A DNA stretch of 19,886 nucleotides from Sergeia podlipaevii. Lineage: Eukaryota > Euglenozoa > Kinetoplastea > Trypanosomatida > Trypanosomatidae. Under the pieces are notes generated by a model. That model was not told the origin of the DNA, did not search any database, and worked only from the letters and a program-made list of their open reading frames with translations. Shown piece by piece: positions 1 to 7,614 of the stretch. The translations under genes and the position numbers were made by a program. Numbering within the stretch: the first letter of the stretch is position 1; each line of letters opens with the position of its first letter. The DNA lies in NCBI GenBank assembly GCA_030849805.1, contig JASANZ010001858.1, positions 1 to 19,886 on the forward strand, written 5' to 3'.

Positions 1-1
1 T

Positions 2-40
2 GCTGACAGTGTGGCAGGGCGTCTGGAGAAACAACATTAG
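2..40 (+). CDS. possible 3' end of an upstream gene (partial)
   Basis: Reading from base 2, thirteen codons run in frame to a TAG at 38-40, giving a 12-residue tail (ADSVAGRLEKQH). The base composition is balanced up to this stop and becomes strongly T-rich immediately after it, as at the ends of the other genes here. Frame 1 has a stop at bases 4-6. Frame 3 stays open to about base 80 but already runs into T-rich sequence. The segment is too short for any product call. It could simply be spacer. Confidence 0.3.
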   Translation, partial: ADSVAGRLEKQH

Positions 41-890
41 ACACTTTCTTCTATCATGGTTGCCGCTCTCCTTTTTGTAGTTTATCGTCATTTTTCGGTA
101 AGTTTTACTTTAACAAAATAACTGTTCTTAACTACCTTTTTTTTGGTGCTTTTTTTTTTTGCTGCGTGTGTCGTTGTATTACGCAACGTATAAATGCATG
201 TATATATTTTTTTTTTGAAGGTAGCGGGGCAATGGAGCACTATTACACTTTTTTTAATTGAATAATATTTCCTTTTTGTTAAGTTGAATTATTTAAAGAG
301 ATAGCGTATGTTCTAAATTATTTTTGTTTTTCTTTTTTGATTATCATCACTGATAAGTATTTTTTTTTGTCTTTTTTTATTTTTTGATGCTGTACTGGAA
401 GAAGTGGTGATCTAGTATTTTGTGTGTTGACTGACAGCTATCATCAGTGTAATAGGAAGTTGGACCAGCATTTTTGAGAACGGTACCGCACATTGGTTCT
501 GTCCTACCTTTTTGGAGTAAGCAAGGGAATGTGTATGCCTGCGTTTATGCTGTGTTGCACAAGTGAATAAGAAGCGGCATTAAGATCTTGCGCTGCGGAT
601 CAGCACGGTGCAGAAGCTGCATGGCTGAATCAAATAGTCATGACTGTGATTACATTGTCTCTTTTTCCGCCCTTGTCAATGCTGTTTTTATGCTTGCACT
701 TATACGTTTGCAGTCAAGGTCTTTTTTGTTGTTGATTTACGCACTTTTATGTCCTCCATCTAATTTTCTTTTTTTGTTTTCGTTTGAACACTTTTTGATT
801 GTTCTCTTTTTTTCTGTATAGTTATTCGTGTTAAGTTTCTTCTGAACTTGAAGTCATTAAGAGTAACTGAATACAGTCTACATACTTCAG
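41..890. other. T-rich spacer, no supported gene
   Basis: This stretch is AT-rich with many T runs. An open frame of 77 codons at 588-821 has no domain and reads mostly as Phe/Leu from T tracts, so I do not call it. A pyrimidine run at 800-819 ending in TATAG (AG at 820-821) could be an alternative splice acceptor for the first transporter gene. Confidence 0.5.
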
Positions 891-909
891 CTGTTCCTTT
901 TCCTCTTAG
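891..909 (+). promoter_or_regulatory. predicted spliced-leader acceptor of the first transporter gene
   Basis: A short pyrimidine tract (CTGTTCCTTTTCCTCTT) is followed directly by AG at 908-909. This would give a 5' UTR of 66 nt before the ATG at 976. It is a prediction from the kinetoplastid rule that the first AG after a polypyrimidine tract is normally used. Confidence 0.55.
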
Positions 910-975
910 TACAAAAGTTGTATTAGTTAGTCATTTATTGATCCCACACCACTACATACCGGCTGCCCTTCAATA

Positions 976-2595
976 ATGGGGGGTTGTTTGGGCTTTTCCT
1001 CCTTCGCGGAGTTTAACACGTATATTACGTTTCTTTTTCTTGGCATGTCGATCATGATGGTCGTCAGCACCATTACCTCAGCCCCATCTTTTGTGGTGGA
1101 GTACTACCGGTTTGCCACTGGAAAGCCAAATGCACCGTGTGAAAAGGCGTTCTTCTGGGACAACGCCAACACTTTCTACAATGTCGGCACCTACGTCGCA
1201 CAGATTATTTTTGAGCCCTTGTCCCTTACAGAATTCATGCGAAAGCTCCCGCTTCAGCCTCGCCTCATTCTTGCTGTGTCCATCCCCTTGGCGGAGCTCT
1301 TCATCCTCGTCATTGTACCCGTTGGGAAGATTTCCACTCAGGACGGCGCCATCGCTGTGCTGATGGTTGTGGCAGTGTTCGGAGGCTTCTCCAAGGCTCT
1401 ATGTGATTCCACCGCCAATGCTCTCGTTGGTCCTTTCCCCACTAAGTTTATGAACGGCGAACAGTGGGGCCTGGCGGTTATTGCCCTCTTCATGTCTATT
1501 TTGCAATGCATTCTCAAGGGTGCCATGAGCGATTCCTTCCACGATGTGCTTACACAGTCCCGCATCTACTTAAGCATCGGTATGGCCTTGCAGGCCTTTG
1601 CCCTCTTTGAAGTGATGATCATGCATAAGAATCCATTTGCTCAGAAGTACGTTGCCGAGTTCCGTGTCAAGAAGACGAAGGTGGCCCATGGTGAAGGCGC
1701 CAGCGAGAATGGTCCCGATGTCAATTGGGCAGAGCACGCCGGTGGTGATGACGACAGTGGGGAAATGAATGCAGTGAGTGGCGAGTCATTGACGCGTGAA
1801 GAAACTGAGAGGCGTGCTGCAGTTGACAAGCCAGCCAGCGGCCGCGTTCATGTGGATCCCGAGGCAGACATCGTCGCGCTTGAGGAAAAGTTAGAGCCTA
1901 TCGGTGACGCTGACGACGAACTTCGTGTTGTAGGCACGGCCGATGACTATAACGCAAATGAGCTGGGCGGAAATGGCGCGCCAGGTGTGTCCGTTCTAAA
2001 CGCAAAGGGCGATGCGGATAAGATGGTGGATGTGGATCAAACTGGCAATCTTACCTCAAGCGACCAGATGATGCGCACGAACGCGTGTTCGGTCATTGCG
2101 CGTGTGTGGCCCATGCTGGTTTGTGCCTTTATTATTTTCTTTAATACCATGTTCATCTTCCCTGGTGTGTTTTTCCTGTCCAAGCTTACAGGTACGAAAT
2201 CGTGGTACACGACCCTGGTGGTGCTGCTCTTCAACATTGGCGACTTCCTATCTCGTATTCTGCTCATGTTCCCTTTGTTGCGTCCCCCACCAAAGCTAGT
2301 CATTCTCGGCACTGTTGTCAGGCTCATCATCATCCCACTTCTTGTGTTGTGCATTCGCGGCATTATTAACGGCATGCCGCTACCACTCATTTTGGCGCTG
2401 TTCTTGGGGCTGACGAACGGCTTCTTCGGTTCAATGTCTCTGATCCACTGCCCGCGCACACCATCACTCCACACTGCCGGCGAGCGCTCCATCGCAGCCA
2501 TCTGGGCTGGTATCTTTTTGATGTGTGGTCTTTGCGCTGGCTCCAACTTGGCACTGACGATTACACTTACGTGGCCTAAAGGCGGATATAAGTAA
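976..2595 (+). CDS. ENT-family purine nucleoside/nucleobase transporter, copy 1
   Basis: A 539-residue integral membrane protein of the equilibrative nucleoside transporter family, kinetoplastid branch. These parasites cannot make purines and import them through such carriers, which in characterised members are proton-coupled and sit in the plasma membrane. About 11 membrane segments are visible: six in residues 12-218, a cytoplasmic loop at about 222-376, and five in 377-530. Family motifs include GGFSKALCDS and NALVGPFPTKFM near TM4-TM5, and FNIGDFLSR in TM8 with Asp423 and Arg427, equivalent to charged residues known to matter in Leishmania NT2. A D-x-D-Q-T-G segment at 352-363 precedes TM7. 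The protein is longer than many kinetoplastid ENTs (about 460-500 aa) because of the loop. It starts at the first ATG after a predicted acceptor, with a GGC insertion after Met1 that copy 2 lacks. Substrate (nucleoside or nucleobase) cannot be decided. Confidence 0.93.
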   Translation: MGGCLGFSSFAEFNTYITFLFLGMSIMMVVSTITSAPSFVVEYYRFATGKPNAPCEKAFFWDNANTFYNVGTYVAQIIFEPLSLTEFMRKLPLQPRLILAVSIPLAELFILVIVPVGKISTQDGAIAVLMVVAVFGGFSKALCDSTANALVGPFPTKFMNGEQWGLAVIALFMSILQCILKGAMSDSFHDVLTQSRIYLSIGMALQAFALFEVMIMHKNPFAQKYVAEFRVKKTKVAHGEGASENGPDVNWAEHAGGDDDSGEMNAVSGESLTREETERRAAVDKPASGRVHVDPEADIVALEEKLEPIGDADDELRVVGTADDYNANELGGNGAPGVSVLNAKGDADKMVDVDQTGNLTSSDQMMRTNACSVIARVWPMLVCAFIIFFNTMFIFPGVFFLSKLTGTKSWYTTLVVLLFNIGDFLSRILLMFPLLRPPPKLVILGTVVRLIIIPLLVLCIRGIINGMPLPLILALFLGLTNGFFGSMSLIHCPRTPSLHTAGERSIAAIWAGIFLMCGLCAGSNLALTITLTWPKGGYK

Positions 2596-2820
2596 TCATT
2601 TTAGCTTTATTATTATTATCTTGTTAACATACGTTTATAACGCTCATATATATGTGGTTTTTTTTTTAAGTTCTTACACAAAATGTTTGTGTGGAAAGCA
2701 GCATATAATTTTTTCTCTCACCCTCTAGCAAATGCCCAAACATATTTTGAAGGAAAAGAAAAGAAAATCAGTGTCTAAAAGCAAAGAATAAATACAGTCC
2801 TTGCATACACATACATATAT

Positions 2821-2860
2821 ACATACACAGACACACGCTATTGAGTGTGTGTGCGTGTGT
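2821..2860 (+). other. CA/GT stem-loop in the 3' region of transporter copy 1
   Basis: A CA-rich arm at 2821-2836 faces a GT-rich arm at 2845-2860 across an 8-base loop (GCTATTGA). Pairing by eye gives 13 Watson-Crick pairs, one G-T wobble and two mismatches over 16 positions. It begins 226 bases after the stop codon of copy 1. Simple-repeat origin is possible, because both arms are dinucleotide-like. Confidence 0.45.
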
Positions 2861-2895
2861 GGTTTCTGCGCTTGACTGCAGTACAAAGTAAATAA

Positions 2896-2909
2896 ATATA
2901 TATATATAT
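2896..2909. repeat. (TA)n microsatellite
   Basis: An uninterrupted alternation of T and A in the spacer after transporter copy 1. Confidence 0.8.
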
Positions 2910-2972
2910 TAGTGCATACATAAGTAGATATTCTCTTTGATCTCAGTGCAGTGCCAGCCGAGAAACAAGTGA

Positions 2973-2988
2973 AGAGAGAGAGAGAGAG
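2973..2988. repeat. (GA)n microsatellite
   Basis: Eight GA units in the spacer after transporter copy 1. Confidence 0.8.
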
Positions 2989-3406
2989 ATCACAGTTCTA
3001 CGTATATAATATGATTGTGAATCCAATAGTAGAGCGAAGATGGGAGTTGAAATGATAGTAAGTTGTGCCCTACTGCTTTTTTTTTTCTTTCTCTTTACTG
3101 CGATTGTGTTTCAATGTTGCTCCATGCACCTTTAAAAGGGAATTCTCTTTAACGCTCTCTCCACGTGTGAGCTCAGAAGAAAGAAAGGAAATATATATAT
3201 ATAAACAAATCAAAACGGGGAGATATTCCTTTCTTTCTTTCTCTCCACAGAGAGGTGATAGTTATCTTTTATTTCTATTTTTGTTGCTTTGGTTGCTGCT
3301 GACCTGTTTTGTGCGAAAGTAATTTGTGACCAGAACTTTTAAGACACAGTCTTTTGCTTTGTCCTTCATTTTTTTCTTTTTCATTTCATGCGACCAAATA
3401 TATACA

Positions 3407-3443
3407 TTTCGAAGTCTTTCTTCGAAAGAACTAGTGTGCTAGT
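3407..3443 (+). other. two adjacent perfect hairpins in the 3' region of transporter copy 1
   Basis: The first hairpin is an 8-bp perfect stem (TTTCGAAG at 3407-3414, CTTCGAAA at 3420-3427) with the 5-base loop TCTTT. After two bases comes a second stem of 5 bp (ACTAG at 3430-3434, CTAGT at 3439-3443) with the loop TGTG. Such compact paired elements are candidates for 3' UTR protein-binding sites. Known purine transporter mRNAs of Leishmania and T. brucei carry short regulatory stem-loops, but I cannot show that these match that consensus. Confidence 0.45.
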
Positions 3444-3890
3444 GCACAGAGCTGCTATTCGACAAGAAATTAATGAGGTACGTCTGAACGAAAGTCTAAT
3501 AGTTAGCCTTTTTTCCCTTCAACTAGAGCAAACATGACACATGCGCGCTTGCGGAGAAACCTGTATTACCCCCAGAAACGAAAAAGGAAAAGAGACAAAA
3601 CATTGATACAAAGAACTACTTTTTTGTTGTTGTTTAAGTGGCGAGAATGTCCATTATGCTTGCAGAGACGAGCGCATACGCTAGGTGGCGGACGAAGCCT
3701 CACTGTTTTACATACACCTGTGAGCGTTCGTATATATTGAAAAGGAAAAACAAAATATATCTTCTTTTGCGCTTTTTATAAAATACTTTTTTTTTCTATC
3801 TTTCTCTTTCAGACATGCAGATTATTGTTTGTTCTCTTTTACTATTTTTTATCATCATTATAATTGTTGGTTGCATTGCGCTTTCCTTTC

Positions 3891-3907
3891 AAAAAAAAAA
3901 AAAAAAA
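3891..3907 (+). repeat. poly(A) tract of 17
   Basis: An uninterrupted A run in the spacer. No open reading frame or target-site duplication next to it supports a retroposon. Confidence 0.8.
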
Positions 3908-4691
3908 GCGCCTGTCCATGACTTGCAGTGCTCTGAGTGTACTGGTTTTAATATCCATTTTTTTCTTTTGTGATTAGACGCAGCTCGAGTTTGCCTCTCC
4001 GAAAACCTCCACGAGGTGGGAATGAGGCACATATGAAAGAAGCGATAGCCGCGAAAAAGAAAAAAAGTATAAAAAAAGGGATACGCAAGCAAGAGAAATT
4101 AAAATAAAATAAAAACAGATATTGATAAAAAGAAGAAGAAGAGAGAAAGAAAGCATTGTCTTTCAAAGCGCGACAGCACGGAAGTCTTCTCTTGCCCAGT
4201 ATATTTAGGAAGAGGGAGGAGGCAGATGGGGCTCTATATACACATATACAGGACATGCTCTGCCTTTTCGTTCGTTTGTTTTGCTTGTGCATGTGAGTGA
4301 TTTGTCCTTTTCCATGCTGTCTTTTTTCTTCTTCTTCTTTATATATTCTCTACTCTCTTCGCTTTATTTTTCCCTTTGTAATCATTAACTTCCCCACTTT
4401 TCTCTCTTTGTGAACAAAAACTCATTTTTCTGGACCTGCCGCAGTTATCTCTTTATTTATTATTATTATTTTTTTCTTGTGTTGTTGCAATAACAACTGT
4501 TGGTATTTCAACAAGCCAAAGCACAATCACTCATGCAAACCGTAGCTTTGCATTTTTGTGAAGAAACGCGCACTGGTTTGTGTTTACCAACGCAATCAAA
4601 ATTGTGTCCCCTAAAGGCACCTTCAATATGAATACCTACATATAACACACAACAACAATTACAAATATATGCATATATCTATCTGTGTGCT

Positions 4692-5000
4692 ATGAAAACC
4701 GGCAAAGGAAAAAAGTCAAAGTCAAAAAGCGTAATGGTAGCGGGTGGAGCGGTGCCCCTCGCACAAAGCATCCCTCGGAGTGTTCTCTCGAAAGGACGGT
4801 GCTTTACATTTTATATAAAGGTTCTATTTGCTGTTTCTCCAGTGAGGAACACAGTAGCCACGCAAAGACGGTATGCCCTCTTTATTTTTATTTATTTATC
4901 AGCCATTGACTTTGCCTTTATCATTTCTGCTTTTCCTCTCCCTATCTTTTTTTCTGTTGCTTACGCGATTCTATTTTTCCTTTGGCCTTTAGCAACTTGA
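4692..5000 (+). CDS. doubtful small ORF, basic N-terminus plus hydrophobic C-terminus
   Basis: A 102-codon frame starts at an ATG and stops 40 bases before the acceptor tract of transporter copy 2. Its first 20 residues are lysine-rich. Residues of about 60-102 are hydrophobic and could form one or two membrane segments. The N-terminal third overlaps a small island richer in G and C than the surrounding spacer, which is the only sign of coding. The hydrophobic half comes from T-rich DNA, which yields Phe, Leu and Ile by chance. No family is recognised and no good splice acceptor lies close upstream. It is most likely non-coding, and is listed because the reading frame and composition are slightly unusual for this spacer. 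Confidence 0.15.
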   Translation: MKTGKGKKSKSKSVMVAGGAVPLAQSIPRSVLSKGRCFTFYIKVLFAVSPVRNTVATQRRYALFIFIYLSAIDFAFIISAFPLPIFFSVAYAILFFLWPLAT

Positions 5001-5038
5001 AGCGATAAAGAGGTCACAGCCTATTACTGTTGCCGCAG

Positions 5039-5105
5039 CTTCCACTCTCCCCTTCTTTCCTAATTACATACACACACATACACACACACACACATACACA
5101 TACAG
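5039..5105 (+). promoter_or_regulatory. predicted spliced-leader acceptor of transporter copy 2
   Basis: A C-rich pyrimidine tract at 5039-5060 is followed by a CA-repeat stretch with no AG until 5104-5105, which would be the acceptor. The predicted 5' UTR is 88 nt. The CA repeat separates tract and acceptor by more than 40 bases. Confidence 0.55.
5066..5104. repeat. CA-rich microsatellite with TA interruptions
   Basis: Repeated CA units interrupted by CATA, lying between the pyrimidine tract and the likely splice acceptor of transporter copy 2. Length changes here would alter tract-to-acceptor distance. Confidence 0.75.
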
Positions 5106-5193
5106 TCACACTTACGTGTTTTGCCTTGCACGGCTTGCTTTATATACGTAGTGGGTACCCCAGCCACACACTTATATATATATATAGCATATA

Positions 5194-6780
5194 ATGGCTG
5201 TTCTAGGTTTCAAGAGTGTGCCCGAGTTCAATGCGTACATTACTTTTGTGTTGCTTGGCATGTCCATTATGATGGTCGTAAGTGCGATCACATCAGCGCC
5301 TGACTTTGTCACTCAATACTACCGTTTTGCCACCGGCAATCCTGACGCGATCTGTGAAACCCCCGTTTTTTGGAATAATGCAAACACCTTCTACAATGTT
5401 GGTACATACGTGACACAACTGTGCACCGAACCTTTGGCGCTAGCTCCGTTTATGCGCAAGATTCCACTGCGCCTGCGCATGCTGGTTGCCCTCTCCATAC
5501 CATTTGGTGAGTTACTGCTGATGATACTTATTCCTACGATTACGATCCCCACTCAGAATGGTGCCATTGCCGTGTTGATGGTGGTTTCCGTCCTCGGTGG
5601 CTTCTCGAAAGCCATCTGCAACTCCACTACCAATGCGCTCGTCGGTCCCTTTCCCACCAAATTCATGAACGGCATGCTTTGGGGCCTCAGTGTCGCTGCC
5701 CTATTCATGTCGATTTTGCAATGCAGCCTTAAGGGCGTTATGGGGAACACTTTTCAAGATTCTCTCACGCTCGCGCGTGTCTACTTTGGTATTGCGATGG
5801 GCCTTCAGGTGATAGCAATTGTTCTATTTATTCTGCTCTATCGCAATCCCTTCGCTCACATTTACATTGCCGAGTTCCGTGTGCTGGCAAATCGCAGCTC
5901 TATGGTACAAGAGGAAGAGGGGGAGGCGCAGAGCGAAGAAAACGATGGCGAGCGGAATGTAGAGGATGATGAACCCTTTGATGAAGAAGACGATGTGGAT
6001 CCTAATGAAAAAGGGTGCACTCCAGAGCGGCGCATCTTCGCAAGGGAGCTGGAGCAGACTCACCCTAGTCTATCCCCAGTGGGTCTTGATGTGGTACTTG
6101 GAAAGAAGCTCGACCCACAAGAGCAGCGGCGTTGCGTTGTTGCCCAGGTGATCAGCGACGAAGACGGGGAGAGCGGCAATATTGGCCATAGCGCTTCGGT
6201 GATGAACGCAGTTACCGACGCTGACTTCATGCGCGATACAGATCAGACTGGTGAGATAACATCTAGTCAGCAAATGATGAACACTAACGCTCTCTCGGTG
6301 TTCAAGAAGGTGTATACAATGCTGCTTACTTGCTTTTTTGTGTACTTCACCTCTTTACTTCTCTTTCCCGGGCTGTTTTTTTCAATTCCGACTGATAACG
6401 ACTGGTTTATCACGTTGATTGTGCTCTTTTTTAATCTAGGTGACTTTCTCTCTCGCATTGTGCTCATGGTGCGCCAGCTCCGTCCTGCGCCGAAGGTGTG
6501 CGTGATTGGTGCGCTTGGTCGTCTCTTAGTCATCCCTCTGCTCGTCGTCTGTGTGCGTGGTTTGATACCAGGAGTGTGGCTGCCGTACATTCTTGTGCTG
6601 ATTTTGGGGCTCACAAATGGGTATTACGGTGCCATGGCTATGATCTACTCTCCGCGCACGCCCAGTCTTGGCACCGCCGGCGAGCGTGCCATTGCTGCTA
6701 TTTTGTCTGGTATATTCTTACAGCTTGGCCTTTGTCTCGGCTCCAACTGCGCTCTGGCGGTGAACATTGCTATCAAATAG
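5194..6780 (+). CDS. ENT-family purine nucleoside/nucleobase transporter, copy 2
   Basis: A 528-residue paralogue of the upstream transporter, in the same order and strand. The six N-terminal membrane segments (about residues 10-218) and five C-terminal ones (about 372-525) align with copy 1 almost without gaps and are highly similar. TM8 keeps FNLGDFLSR with Asp417 and Arg421. The cytoplasmic loop at about 221-371 has diverged and is very acidic, with clusters such as EEEGE, DDEPFDEEDD and a run of Glu/Asp between about 239 and 272. The D-x-D-Q-T-G segment recurs at 348-359. The start ATG follows a pyrimidine tract and CA repeat, and the upstream sequence has no longer frame. The pair suggests tandem duplication with different substrates, affinities or regulation, but specificity cannot be read from sequence. 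Confidence in the family is high. Confidence 0.93.
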   Translation: MAVLGFKSVPEFNAYITFVLLGMSIMMVVSAITSAPDFVTQYYRFATGNPDAICETPVFWNNANTFYNVGTYVTQLCTEPLALAPFMRKIPLRLRMLVALSIPFGELLLMILIPTITIPTQNGAIAVLMVVSVLGGFSKAICNSTTNALVGPFPTKFMNGMLWGLSVAALFMSILQCSLKGVMGNTFQDSLTLARVYFGIAMGLQVIAIVLFILLYRNPFAHIYIAEFRVLANRSSMVQEEEGEAQSEENDGERNVEDDEPFDEEDDVDPNEKGCTPERRIFARELEQTHPSLSPVGLDVVLGKKLDPQEQRRCVVAQVISDEDGESGNIGHSASVMNAVTDADFMRDTDQTGEITSSQQMMNTNALSVFKKVYTMLLTCFFVYFTSLLLFPGLFFSIPTDNDWFITLIVLFFNLGDFLSRIVLMVRQLRPAPKVCVIGALGRLLVIPLLVVCVRGLIPGVWLPYILVLILGLTNGYYGAMAMIYSPRTPSLGTAGERAIAAILSGIFLQLGLCLGSNCALAVNIAIK

Positions 6781-6908
6781 GAACAAAAAGGGAAAGAGAT
6801 GAAAACATATGAAGCAAAGATAAAGAACATTTTTAATCACTTGTGGTAGAGTATATATGCATATTACTGTTTTGATACACATAAGGCTTGTTGTGCTGGA
6901 GAGCGATG

Positions 6909-6971
6909 CTCTTTCTCCTTCCCCCCCTTTCTTCTTTACACTTATTCCTTTTTCTTTTTTCCTCTCCGCAG
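6909..6971 (+). promoter_or_regulatory. orphan spliced-leader acceptor-like site
   Basis: A long CT-rich tract ends in CCTCTCCGCAG (AG at 6970-6971). It is one of the best acceptor-like sequences in the window, yet no convincing coding region follows before 9310. The first ATG after it (6989) opens a 54-codon Phe-rich frame ending at 7151. In kinetoplastids such tracts also direct polyadenylation upstream, so it could instead fix a short 3' end for transporter copy 2. Confidence 0.35.
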
Positions 6972-7572
6972 CAACACTATTCGGAATTCATGTTTCAAAA
7001 TTATTGGATTTCAGCTGAAGGGAGGTTTTTTTTTCTTTTCTTTTTCCTTTTCTTCATTTTTCATTTTTATTTTTATACTTTGCTAATTTGGAACATAGCA
7101 TATGCAAAATGTACACATTTCCTCTTTCTTCATTTCTGCAAAACGCAATAGTGGTGCTCTTATGGGGAGAGACCGGTGAAAAAAAAAAAAAGAATTGTGT
7201 TGACGTTGATGCGAAACATGCATGATTGGGAGAGAGAGAGGAAGTGAGTGAGTTTGTTGCTATCTGTGCGATCCTGGAGGTAAATGGGAACAAAAATCAA
7301 GAATTTAAAATGGAAGGGAACATGCGAACTGTTTGAAGGGGACTGCAGCCCAGCAGCATTCTCACAATTGGCGCAAATTATTATGTATATATATATATCT
7401 GTGTGCGTATGTGTGGTGCTAAAAGGAAAGCAGGCGAGAGGGAGAGAGAAAGTAATAGGGTATCACTTCCCAATGGCACATCACACATCATCATTAAAAA
7501 GTAAAGAAGAGAGAGAGGAGTGAGAAAGGGCAAGGGAGGCACTGTGCATTGAGGGGATGTAGAGTATCTTTC

Positions 7573-7614
7573 TGTCAGGCGAAAGGAGCATTTCCATCTG
7601 ACAATAGTGAGATG
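7573..7614 (+). other. imperfect hairpin with an overlapping alternative hairpin
   Basis: TGTCAG (7573-7578) pairs with CTGACA (7598-7603). Inside, GAAA (7581-7584) pairs with TTTC (7591-7594), leaving the loop GGAGCA and small asymmetric bulges, 31 nt in total. A second stem, CATCT (7595-7599) with AGATG (7610-7614), overlaps the right arm by two bases, so the two cannot form fully together. It lies about 790 bases after the stop of transporter copy 2. Confidence 0.35.

Larger units (their letters stand above)
2596..5038. other. 2.4 kb spacer, probable long 3' UTR of transporter copy 1
   Basis: No convincing gene lies here. The stretch holds TA, GA and CA microsatellites, a 17-base A run, hairpins at 2821-2860 and 3407-3443, a purine-rich block at about 4046-4155, and a small GC-richer island at about 4733-4805 inside a doubtful 102-codon frame. 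Long 3' UTRs are common for kinetoplastid transporter mRNAs, where regulation is mostly post-transcriptional. The real polyadenylation site is unknown. Confidence 0.5.

Noticed and set aside
588..821. A 77-codon frame upstream of the first transporter
   Set aside because: It has no domain. Its second half is Phe/Leu from T runs, and a better acceptor and gene start lie downstream.
3891..4155. Retroposon (SIDER or ingi-type) suggested by the poly(A) tract
   Set aside because: No reverse transcriptase frame, no recognisable retroposon 5' signature and no flanking target-site duplication were seen. A and T runs are common in all spacers here.
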